From: Methylophilus sp. 13 | GTDB lineage: Bacteria > Pseudomonadota > Gammaproteobacteria > Burkholderiales > Methylophilaceae | DNA: 64,000 bases | Reading direction: 5' to 3' | Assembly (NCBI RefSeq): GCF_015354335.1 | Contig: NZ_JADKYR010000002.1 | Span: 496,001-560,000, forward strand | Shown: positions 57,043 to 64,000 of the stretch, piece by piece | Layout: every line of letters begins with the position of its first letter | Numbering within the stretch: position 1 is the stretch's first letter | Notes under the pieces: model-generated | What the model was told of the DNA's origin: nothing | The model's database searches: none | The model's input: only the letters and a program-made list of their open reading frames with translations | Position numbers and translations under genes: made by a program

Positions 57043-58071
57043 TTAATCATCCTCGCCGCGCGCTGAAGGCAGAATATCTGCCAGCACTTTGGCATTGGCG
57101 CGAATTTTCGCTTCAATTTCCGCTGCGATTTCTGGATGCTCACGCAAGAACTCTTTGGCGTTTTCTTTGCCTTGGCCGATTTTTTCGCCGTTATAGCTAA
57201 ACCATGCACCGGCTTTTTCCACCATTTTCAGGTTCACGCCCAACTCAATAATCTCACCCAACCGCGAGATGCCTTCGCCATACATAATGTCAAACTCGGC
57301 TTGTTTAAATGGTGGCGCGACTTTGTTTTTAATCACTTTGACTTTGGTTTCGGAGCCAATGACTTCGTCACCTTTCTTGATCGCGCCTGTGCGGCGGATA
57401 TCCAGTCGCACAGAAGCGTAGAATTTAAGCGCGTTACCGCCGGTGGTCGTTTCCGGGTTGCCAAACATGACACCAATTTTCATCCGAATCTGGTTAATGA
57501 AGATGAGCAGCGTATTGGTACGTTTGATATTGCCGGTGAGTTTACGCAAGGCTTGTGACATCAAGCGCGCCTGCAAACCCATGTGGCTGTCGCCCATTTC
57601 CCCTTCAATCTCAGCGCGTGGCGTCAACGCTGCAACCGAGTCGACCACCACAATATCCACTGAGCCGGAACGCACCAGCATGTCGGCAATTTCCAAGGCT
57701 TGTTCGCCAGTATCGGGTTGCGAAATCAACAAATCAGGGACATTCACGCCTAATTTAGAGGCGTATTGCGGGTCTAGCGCATGCTCCGCATCAATAAAAG
57801 CAGCGGTGCCACCTAATTTTTGCATTTCGGCAATCACTTGCAGGGTCAAGGTGGTTTTACCGGAAGACTCCGGGCCATAAATCTCCACAATTCGGCCGCG
57901 TGGCAATCCACCTACGCCGAGTGCGATATCCAGACCCAATGAACCGGTGGAAACGACTTGCAGGTCTTCGCCGATATCAGCATCGCCCATGCGCATAATG
58001 GAGCCTTTGCCGAACTGCTTTTCAATTTGAGAGAGTGCGGCGGCGAGCGCTTTGCTTTTGTTGTCATCCAT
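57043..58071 (-). CDS. recA: Recombinase RecA
   Basis: 342 residues. Walker [20 protein letters not shown], Walker [21 protein letters not shown], the MAW segment [20 protein letters not shown] then [20 protein letters not shown], and the acidic C-terminus. In the ~120 nt upstream I see no CTGT-N8-ACAG LexA box. Confidence 0.98.
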   Translation of the reverse strand: MDDNKSKALAAALSQIEKQFGKGSIMRMGDADIGEDLQVVSTGSLGLDIALGVGGLPRGRIVEIYGPESSGKTTLTLQVIAEMQKLGGTAAFIDAEHALDPQYASKLGVNVPDLLISQPDTGEQALEIADMLVRSGSVDIVVVDSVAALTPRAEIEGEMGDSHMGLQARLMSQALRKLTGNIKRTNTLLIFINQIRMKIGVMFGNPETTTGGNALKFYASVRLDIRRTGAIKKGDEVIGSETKVKVIKNKVAPPFKQAEFDIMYGEGISRLGEIIELGVNLKMVEKAGAWFSYNGEKIGQGKENAKEFLREHPEIAAEIEAKIRANAKVLADILPSARGEDD

Positions 58072-58316
58072 GCTGATTACCTTCTTTTAGCGATAAAATG
58101 CGTTGCTTGCACAAACGCGATATAATCCAAACAATAACCTCTAATTATTTCATAAATCGACCATCAGTGAAATGGCGTTGCCATGAATAAATGCCCAGCC
58201 ATTCTGGCCTGAGGCAATTGCGTAGCTGCATGCGTGAATGGTGCTGTCAACCGCGGCCCGGCAACTGCGTTAATAGATCAGGGAGCATGCATTTGTTTTC
58301 CGCTAGAGGAGCATTT

Positions 58317-58679
58317 ATGAAAGTCTTTAAACTGATTCTGACGTTGGCGCTGGCAAGTATCGCGGCAGTCAGCGCGCAAGCACAAGATAACTGGTCGGTG
58401 GGCGTGGTGGTAGGCAACCCTTACCCACCCGCTTACTACGCGCCGCCTGCCGTAGTTTATGCACCGCCGCCAGTGGTCATTTACCCACATCCACAAAGCC
58501 GTTACTACTACAGCCCCCCTGCAGTGACCTATTCCGCACCAGTACCGCCACCAGGTCCCGGGTTTATTCAGTTCTCTTATGGCAATGGTGGCTACGGCGG
58601 TTACAACTATGGCCCGCGCAACTACTATGGTGGCGGATGGGGACGTGGTCACCACCACCATCACCACCACGACGATTAA
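58317..58679 (+). CDS. Secreted/periplasmic Pro-Tyr-Gly-rich protein with histidine tail
   Basis: A 120-residue low-complexity protein. Signal peptide MKVFKLILTLALASIAAVSA, then repeated APPxVxYAPPPVV and NYGPRNYYGGGWGRG segments, ending in a run of seven histidines and two aspartates. ATG at 58317 chosen because of the AGAGGA ribosome-binding site and the signal peptide. The tail suggests metal binding; no enzyme domain is visible. Confidence 0.8.
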   Translation: MKVFKLILTLALASIAAVSAQAQDNWSVGVVVGNPYPPAYYAPPAVVYAPPPVVIYPHPQSRYYYSPPAVTYSAPVPPPGPGFIQFSYGNGGYGGYNYGPRNYYGGGWGRGHHHHHHHDD

Positions 58680-58683
58680 TTGA

Positions 58684-59184
58684 TCACACTTCTGACGTCA
58701 CGCTACGTAGCAGGACCGCCAATAAATAACTGGCGGCCTGTTCACGTACCTGCTGGCGATCGCCCGTAAAATACCGGGTGTGCACCAGCACATGAGGCAG
58801 TCCCGGTTGCCGGGTGGCCCAGGCAAAACATACCATCCCCACCGGCTTGTAAGCAGACCCCCCGCCCGGCCCGGCAATGCCAGTTACCGCACCACTGATA
58901 GTGGCCAAACTGTGTTCTAACGCGCCGATGGCCATGGCCTGTGCCACCGCTTCGCTGACAGCTCCATGTTCGTCTATTAGCACCGCCGGGACGCCCAACA
59001 TGTCGGTTTTGGCAGCGTTGCTGTAGGTAACAAAACCCCGGTCAAACCAGGCTGAGCTTCCGGCAACGGCCGTCATCGATTGTGCAATCAGGCCACCAGT
59101 ACAAGACTCGGCCAGCGCCAATTGCCACCCTCTGGCCTGCAAGGCTTGCCCCAAGCTTGAACTGAGTTCCAGCAGGGGTGGCAT
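58684..59184 (-). CDS. pncC: CinA C-terminal-type nicotinamide-nucleotide amidohydrolase
   Basis: Deamidates NMN in pyridine nucleotide salvage. About 166 residues; LALAESCTGGLIAQSMTAV with the catalytic serine and SCTGG, FDRGFVTYSNAAKTDMLGVP, and GIAGPGGGSAYKPVGMV. I take the ATG at 59184 (MPPLLELSSSLGQAL), which overlaps the pgpA stop as TAATG, over one 21 nt upstream. Confidence 0.92.
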   Translation of the reverse strand: MPPLLELSSSLGQALQARGWQLALAESCTGGLIAQSMTAVAGSSAWFDRGFVTYSNAAKTDMLGVPAVLIDEHGAVSEAVAQAMAIGALEHSLATISGAVTGIAGPGGGSAYKPVGMVCFAWATRQPGLPHVLVHTRYFTGDRQQVREQAASYLLAVLLRSVTSEV

Positions 59185-59678
59185 TATATTATCCCTTGTA
59201 ACCATTGCAGCACCACTATTGCCATGAACGCGGCCAGCACATCATCCAGCATGACCCCCAGGCCGCCTTTCACGCGCTGATCCACCCAACTAATCGGGAA
59301 CGGCTTCCAGATATCAAACAGTCGAAACAGTGCAAATGCAGTAGCTCCCCAGCCTAACCCCGAGGGGACTGTGACCAAAACCGCAGCCATAGCCACAACT
59401 TCATCCCAGACAATCGCTCCGTGGTCACTGACCCCGAGCGCACGTCCGGTAAACGCGCAGCACCAGACGCCCAGCAAGAAAAGTGCGGCCAAAGCAAGCC
59501 ATTGCTGGGTTAAAGGTAAATGCATCAACAGCCAGTACAAGGGAAAGCCCAGCAGCGTGCCCACGGTACCAGGTGCTTTGGGTGACAAACCCGTGCCCAG
59601 ACCCAAACTCAGACAATGCAGCGGGTGTGACCACAGCAGCCGCCAACTCGGTAACGATGACTGACTATGCTTAGCCAA
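59184..59678 (-). CDS. pgpA: Phosphatidylglycerophosphatase A, probable TTG start
   Basis: Dephosphorylates phosphatidylglycerophosphate in phosphatidylglycerol synthesis; inner membrane. GTGLSPKAPGTVGTLLGFPL and VWDEVVAMAAVLV are the family motifs, with ~4 helices. No ATG lies in the first 50 codons. A TTG at 59678 has AAAGGA 11 nt upstream; another TTG at 59702 lies inside thiL. Length ~164 residues from 59678. Confidence 0.88.
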   Translation of the reverse strand: MAKHSQSSLPSWRLLWSHPLHCLSLGLGTGLSPKAPGTVGTLLGFPLYWLLMHLPLTQQWLALAALFLLGVWCCAFTGRALGVSDHGAIVWDEVVAMAAVLVTVPSGLGWGATAFALFRLFDIWKPFPISWVDQRVKGGLGVMLDDVLAAFMAIVVLQWLQGII

Positions 59679-60615
59679 AATGCTGATATCCTTTCTTTGC
59701 AATATCCAGAGCCACGTTGCCGTTCAGCACGGTTAAACCGGGGCTGGCAGTGGTTTTACCAATGCGACTCAGCGACAGATTCAATTGCTGCGACAGCGCC
59801 AGCAGCGCCTCCCGGTGCTGGGGAGCGGCAGTAAAACATAATTCATAATCATCCCCACCTGCCAGCACGGCTTGCTGCAGCGCCTCTTCACCCACTGGCG
59901 TTTGCAGTCGTGGCAGCGGCAACGCGCGCCAATCCAGTTCAGCGCCAACCCTGGACGACTGCAAAATATGGCCCAAATCGGCCAGCAAACCATCCGAAAT
60001 ATCGAGTGCAGCGCTTGCCATGCCACGCAAGGCCAAGCCCAAACGCACTCTTGGCTGCGGATGATGCATGGCAGAGGCTAGTATCGCAATATCATCGGCA
60101 TGCAGAGGCAGATGCCCTAAACGGTTTTGTAGCCATAGTGCCGCCTGCCCTAAACAACCACTGACCCAGATATCCTCCCCCGCCCTGGCGCCATTACGTT
60201 GCAAGGCCTGGCCACGAGGCACTTCACCCAGGATGTTAATGGCGATATTGAGTGGGCCGCGGGTGGTATCGCCGCCGATCAAAGCAACCTCAAAGGCATC
60301 CGCACAGGCAAACAGGCCGTCACTGAATTGGCTTAACCACGGATGATCCACCCCGGGCAATGCGATGGACAGCGTGGCCCATTTAGGCTCGGCTCCCATC
60401 GCCGCCATATCACTGATATTCACTGCCATCGACTTCCAGCCAATGGCAAAGGGCTGGGCATCGGCAAAAAAATGTGTGCCTGAAACCGACATATCGGCCG
60501 AAACCGCCAATTGATAGCCTGGACGCACGCTAACCAGCGCAGCGTCATCGCCTACCCCCAGATCAACCGCTGCTTGCCTGGTGAAATATTGGGCAATCAG
60601 ATCAAATTCAGCCAC
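59671..60615 (-). CDS. thiL: Thiamine-monophosphate kinase, GTG start
   Basis: Phosphorylates thiamine phosphate to the pyrophosphate. About 314 residues from GTG at 60615 (start VAEFDLIAQYFTRQ). GVGDDAALV, MSVSGTHFF, SIALPGVDHPWLSQFSDGLF and GGDTTRGPLNIAI are canonical. An upstream extension of 27 codons is read through the vanZ-like gene and is discarded. The start overlaps the vanZ-like stop by 8 nt. Confidence 0.93.
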   Translation of the reverse strand: MAEFDLIAQYFTRQAAVDLGVGDDAALVSVRPGYQLAVSADMSVSGTHFFADAQPFAIGWKSMAVNISDMAAMGAEPKWATLSIALPGVDHPWLSQFSDGLFACADAFEVALIGGDTTRGPLNIAINILGEVPRGQALQRNGARAGEDIWVSGCLGQAALWLQNRLGHLPLHADDIAILASAMHHPQPRVRLGLALRGMASAALDISDGLLADLGHILQSSRVGAELDWRALPLPRLQTPVGEEALQQAVLAGGDDYELCFTAAPQHREALLALSQQLNLSLSRIGKTTASPGLTVLNGNVALDIAKKGYQHFG

Positions 60616-60964
60616 GGCGATGCTGCCACCAGCGCAGACACAAGATGACAACGCCCCATGCCAGCAAGATACCCACGCTATCAGCCAGCCAGTCATAGAC
60701 GCTGGGTTGACGGGTCACGGTGAGCAGCCCCTGTAGCACCTCCATGAGACCACCATAAATCAACAAGCCTAGCATCAGCCATTGTTGCCGGGCGGGATAG
60801 GCCAATCCTGCCCAAAAAGTGACACCGCCAAACGCGACGATGTGCTGTATCTTGTCCAGATAAGGAAAGCGCTGCTCGGCAGGCGCCATTTCTATCAGCA
60901 ACAGGTAAGTCAGTAGTGCCAAGCAGGCAATAAAGATGATTTTGGCAATCAGAGAAAAACGCAT
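60608..60964 (-). CDS. VanZ-family membrane protein
   Basis: 118 residues with about four helices; LDKIQHIVAFGGVTFWAGLA and SVYDWLADSVGILLAWGVV carry the VanZ-like DKxxH and DxxAN-type positions. AGGATA precedes the ATG at 60964. Role unknown; this is not evidence of glycopeptide resistance. Confidence 0.82.
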   Translation of the reverse strand: MRFSLIAKIIFIACLALLTYLLLIEMAPAEQRFPYLDKIQHIVAFGGVTFWAGLAYPARQQWLMLGLLIYGGLMEVLQGLLTVTRQPSVYDWLADSVGILLAWGVVILCLRWWQHRRG

Positions 60965-60990
60965 GGGTATCCTGAATGAAGATGAAGAGA

Positions 60991-61596
60991 TCAAGCCTGG
61001 GGCTTGAGCGCCGACTTGGGCCGGAACGCCTGAACCACGCGTGCATCTGTTTCCAGATAAGGCATGGGCGCATCAGGGGTTGCCAGCAAGTCCAGGCAAT
61101 ATGGCACCGCCGCAAAGATGCCCGGCACTACCGTTTTACCTTCGCCATCTTTGAGGCCTTCCAGCGTTTCCTGTATAGACTTTGGCTGCCCGGGCAAATT
61201 GATAATCAGGCATTGCTTACGGATCACTGCCACTTGCCGCGACAAAATCGCCGTAGGCACAAACCTCAGACTGATCTGGCGCATTTGTTCGCCAAAGCCC
61301 GGCATCTCACGATCAGCGACCGATAAGGTAGCTTCAGGTGTGACATCGCGCAAGGCCGGACCCGTGCCACCGGTAGTCAAAATCAGATGGCAGGCCTCTT
61401 CATCCACCAATTGCCTGAGCGTCTCGGCAATGATGGCCTGCTCATCGGCAATCAGCCGGGGGATGACGTGGTAAGGCGAAGTGAGCGCCTGTTGCAACCA
61501 CGCAGTCAGCGATGGAATGCCCTTATCCTCATAAATGCCCTGTGAAGCGCGATCACTGATGGAAACAAGTCCAACACGCGTGAATTGTTGTTGCAT
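60991..61596 (-). CDS. mogA: Molybdopterin adenylyltransferase-like protein (MogA)
   Basis: Molybdenum cofactor synthesis; 201 residues. VGLVSISDRASQGIYEDKGI, LILTTGGTGPALRDVTPEAT and VINLPGQPKSIQETLEG are the MogA/MoaB motifs. ATG at 61596 (MQQQFTRVGLVSI) chosen; the open frame continues 37 codons further upstream without support. Confidence 0.9.
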   Translation of the reverse strand: MQQQFTRVGLVSISDRASQGIYEDKGIPSLTAWLQQALTSPYHVIPRLIADEQAIIAETLRQLVDEEACHLILTTGGTGPALRDVTPEATLSVADREMPGFGEQMRQISLRFVPTAILSRQVAVIRKQCLIINLPGQPKSIQETLEGLKDGEGKTVVPGIFAAVPYCLDLLATPDAPMPYLETDARVVQAFRPKSALKPQA

Positions 61597-61680
61597 AACG
61601 TGGTCTATCAGAAGTTGGTCTGTGTTAATGTACCAATACATCATAACATTACAATGTGACAATCGATCATGGAGAACGAG

Positions 61681-62472
61681 ATGAACCAAGCGCATGCAAG
61701 CAGGCATTCCCCCCCCTTAAAACGTCCGCTCATCCTAGGCGGGCTCATGTGGTTGTCCATGTGCTTGGCCCTCGCCTGTATGCTCACGAGTCAACGCGTC
61801 TCTGCCGAAGAAAACCCCTACGTCACACATTACCAGGCACAAAACCAGGGGAACCTGCACTCCTTGCAAGCCAATCCTGAGCCGCAGTTGCTCAGTGGCG
61901 TGCGCCGGGATGACGACAACATCAGAATGCTCGAAGATGGCTATGACTTGATGGGCTTTAGCAGTTTTGAAGCGGGGGAAGTCCCGCCAGAACTGGCACT
62001 AGAACATGGCCGCAGCCTCCAAGCCGATAGCATTCTGGTCTATGTGAAAAAAGCGGGCAACACTTCGCCAGCCTCCAAGATGGAGATGATCAAGGAAGCC
62101 GTGAAAAAAGGTCAGTCTCTGACGGAAAAAGACATGGCTGCCAGCCCGGGCAAATATCGTTATTACGCAAGTTTCTGGGCAAAACTGCCGCCTCCTTTAC
62201 TAGGCATCCATGTGATCAAACTGGTGCAAAAACAATCTGGTGGTGAGAGTGAACGCCTGCCTACCCCCGGCGTGCGCGTGATTGCCGTGATTCATGGCTC
62301 GTCTGCCGAAAAAGCAGGCCTGCAACGTGGCGATCAGCTACTCAGCATCAACCAGGAAAAAGTAGAAGATGCAGCCACGCTCTCCACCCTCGTGCGCAAA
62401 TACCGCGGCAAAGCGGTTAAGTTAGAGATGGAACGTCAAAGTGAACCCCTCTCGCTAGAGGCGCAGCTCTAA
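61681..62472 (+). CDS. Membrane-anchored PDZ-domain protein
   Basis: 263 residues. One N-terminal helix (LGGLMWLSMCLALACMLTS) then a periplasmic part. A middle segment (~75-125: GFSSFEAGEVPPELALEHGR, ADSILVYVKKAG) resembles a repeat domain without catalytic motif; residues ~195-255 form a PDZ domain (GVRVIAVIHGSSAEKAGLQR, GDQLLSINQEKVED). GGAG precedes the ATG at 61681, which I prefer to the ATG 12 nt upstream. It is divergent from mogA. Function unknown. Confidence 0.75.
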   Translation: MNQAHASRHSPPLKRPLILGGLMWLSMCLALACMLTSQRVSAEENPYVTHYQAQNQGNLHSLQANPEPQLLSGVRRDDDNIRMLEDGYDLMGFSSFEAGEVPPELALEHGRSLQADSILVYVKKAGNTSPASKMEMIKEAVKKGQSLTEKDMAASPGKYRYYASFWAKLPPPLLGIHVIKLVQKQSGGESERLPTPGVRVIAVIHGSSAEKAGLQRGDQLLSINQEKVEDAATLSTLVRKYRGKAVKLEMERQSEPLSLEAQL

Positions 62473-62523
62473 ACGTTTGGCGTGTTATCCTTGCCAAATC
62501 AAGCATCCAAGAAAGCGCTTTAC

Positions 62524-64000
62524 ATGTTTCAACCGATTTTTGACCACCAGGCCGCCCGCGAAGCGGCCGGTGATATTGACGATATTCAGTTTATTCGAGC
62601 GTTGTTCGACAATATCCGTCCTAAGGACTCTTCGGATATTGAAAGTGCGAGCAATGCCTTGCAGGCCTTGTGCTTCCTGCTGCAACAGCATCCACAGTTT
62701 GCCTTGTTATTGCGCAACAGCGTGCTGAGACTGCTCAACGAAAAGAGCGTGATATCGCTGTATTCAGACCACGGCATTCAATCAGACCTCGGCTTTTTTA
62801 CCGAAATTTATCGTCGGCTTTCGCATAAAATCCTGCCAGACGTACCGGACCCTAAATATCTCAAGGATATCTTTGGCCAGATTTTTCATCAAAACGATGA
62901 TGCTGACTGGGTCACCGGCATGCCCGACCAGGTCTGGCGAGACTTTATGCAGACATTGGACATCAGCCGAGGCGACTGGCAATTGCAGCAAAACTGCATC
63001 CAGGAGCTCAAGGATGCCCTGCAAGTGCTGTCTTTCAGGCTCTCGGCATCTGGCTTGGACCCCGAGCTGATTTTGCAGCATGAAGATCTCGAATCAAACA
63101 GCTCGCCCTTTATCACGCAAAATATTGAAATTCAAAATTTTTTGGCGCTGGGCAGCATCCAGGCTGAAGATGTGCAACATCTCTACAGTGTGCTCAAGCG
63201 TTGTGAGCAACTGACCTATGAAATCCGCAAGGCGAATGCCAAAACCGGCACCAGCATCTCGCTGACGGCGCTGATGCAAAGAATTTTGCAACAGATTCAG
63301 CGCATGCAACTGGTGGTAGACATTCTGCATGGGCTCATTCTCAAGCATGATGTGAGCCAGGCAATCACCAGCTTGCTGAAACAGCTGGTGGATGCCGAAT
63401 GCAAGAAAAATAACCTGTCGGATTACTGGCGCCAAAATACGGAATTGCTGGCCTTGCGCGTCACTGAAAATGCCAGCCATACCGGCGAGCATTACATTGC
63501 GCAACATCGCGGTGAATATTTCAAGCTCATGGGCTCAGCCATGGGCGCGGGCCTCATCATTGCCTTTATGGCGATGTTTAAAATCATGATTGCCAGCTAT
63601 CACCTGCCACCGCTGACCGAGGCCATTTTGTTTAGCCTCAATTATGGCCTGGGCTTTGTCATCATTCACCTGTTGCACTTCACGGTGGCCACCAAGCAGC
63701 CTGCGATGACCGCTGCAACCATTGCTTCAACCATAGATGACCATGGCCATGACAGTAAAAACATACACAATCTGATCAATATTGTGGCACAAACTACGAG
63801 CAGCCAGACGATTGCGATTTTAGGCAACGTGGTGGTGGTGATTCCGGTGGCCATACTGATTGACTGGCTGTTTATGCAAAGCACTGGCCATCACTTTATT
63901 GGCAGCGAAAAAGCACATAGCCTGCTGGACAACAATAACCCGCTGATCAGCCTGACCGCTCTCTATGCGGCAGTCGCCGGGGTATGTTTGTTTTTGTCAG
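62524..64000 (+). CDS. SpecificRecomb-family multi-pass protein (3' end outside window)
   Basis: The frame stays open from the ATG at 62524 to the window end (492 codons), so the gene is 3'-partial. The N-terminal ~330 residues are helical and soluble (SIQAEDVQHLYSVLKRCEQL). From ~340 membrane helices begin: AMGAGLIIAFMAMFKIMIAS, LNYGLGFVIIHLLHFTVATK, then TAATIASTIDD and NVVVVIPVAILIDWLFM. The STID motif and layout match the family once called site-specific recombinase Gcr (PF10136); recombinase activity is doubtful. Confidence 0.8.
   Translation, partial: MFQPIFDHQAAREAAGDIDDIQFIRALFDNIRPKDSSDIESASNALQALCFLLQQHPQFALLLRNSVLRLLNEKSVISLYSDHGIQSDLGFFTEIYRRLSHKILPDVPDPKYLKDIFGQIFHQNDDADWVTGMPDQVWRDFMQTLDISRGDWQLQQNCIQELKDALQVLSFRLSASGLDPELILQHEDLESNSSPFITQNIEIQNFLALGSIQAEDVQHLYSVLKRCEQLTYEIRKANAKTGTSISLTALMQRILQQIQRMQLVVDILHGLILKHDVSQAITSLLKQLVDAECKKNNLSDYWRQNTELLALRVTENASHTGEHYIAQHRGEYFKLMGSAMGAGLIIAFMAMFKIMIASYHLPPLTEAILFSLNYGLGFVIIHLLHFTVATKQPAMTAATIASTIDDHGHDSKNIHNLINIVAQTTSSQTIAILGNVVVVIPVAILIDWLFMQSTGHHFIGSEKAHSLLDNNNPLISLTALYAAVAGVCLFLS

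Noticed and set aside
60608-60964. Glycopeptide resistance gene vanZ
   Set aside because: VanZ-like proteins are common in Gram-negative bacteria without resistance clusters; no other van genes nearby.

Overview
The window looks like chromosome of a betaproteobacterium with about 50% GC, most plausibly a methylotroph-type Methylophilaceae or a close Nitrosomonadales relative. That is inferred from gene order (rplT/rpmI/infC/thrS, pheST-ihfA-merR, yqgE-ruvX-pyrR-pyrB-pyrC', pilD-coaE-zapD-yacG, recA-recX-alaS-lysC, rpfE-like-recJ) and from betaproteobacterial signatures such as RibBX, the MutT-ThiE fusion and a SpecificRecomb-family protein. No marker in the window fixes the genus.

Layout. 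1-6.75 kb: a partial GGDEF/EAL protein, an ArsC-like protein, dapE, a GxxExxY gene inside an inverted-repeat pair, prmB, and thiD and rluB on the minus strand. 6.9-8.8 kb is accessory: a RAYT transposase bounded by perfect 27-bp inverted repeats, REP-like hairpins, and an orphan immunity-like gene behind what may be the last codons of a polymorphic toxin. 8.86-13.9 kb: recJ, an RpfE-like gene and a membrane GGDEF/EAL protein. 14.0-18.5 kb: a 4-kb integrative element in tRNA-Pro(GGG) with 45-bp direct repeats at its ends, an HUH replication initiator, a 62-nt hairpin that could be its origin, a membrane protein built from nested 17/34/68-residue repeats, a putative excisionase and a tyrosine integrase. 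Matched paired GGTTACG motifs lie inside both ends.

18.6-26.2 kb is a translation block on the minus strand (merR, ihfA, pheT, pheS, rplT, rpmI, infC with an AUU start, thrS). 26.3-30.7 kb holds tRNA-Val, a 2OG-Fe(II) oxygenase, an MltB-like transglycosylase, an SDR protein, a Nudix hydrolase and a zinc metallopeptidase. 30.7-36.4 kb runs plus-strand: riboflavin genes, then yqgE-ruvX-pyrR-pyrB and a dihydroorotase homologue that has lost its metal-binding histidines. 36.4-44.98 kb: pilU/pilT, yggS-proC-yggT, rng-maf, a DUF815 ATPase and the MutT-ThiE fusion.

44.9-46.7 kb is a decayed chromosomal integron: intI with a large internal deletion, an attI region, two gene cassettes and a complete 81-nt attC. 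Each cassette's core site is exactly complementary to its own partner. 47.0-64.0 kb is again core genome: VF530, PCu(A)C, yacG-zapD-coaE-pilD, ispB, tRNA-Arg, tRNA-Ser, lysC-alaS-recX-recA, a His-tailed secreted protein, and a tightly overlapping minus-strand run (mogA, vanZ-like, thiL, pgpA, pncC). A PDZ protein and a SpecificRecomb protein cut by the window end complete it.

The two best candidates for something undescribed are the tRNA-Pro element and the integron remnant with its two unknown membrane-protein cassettes.
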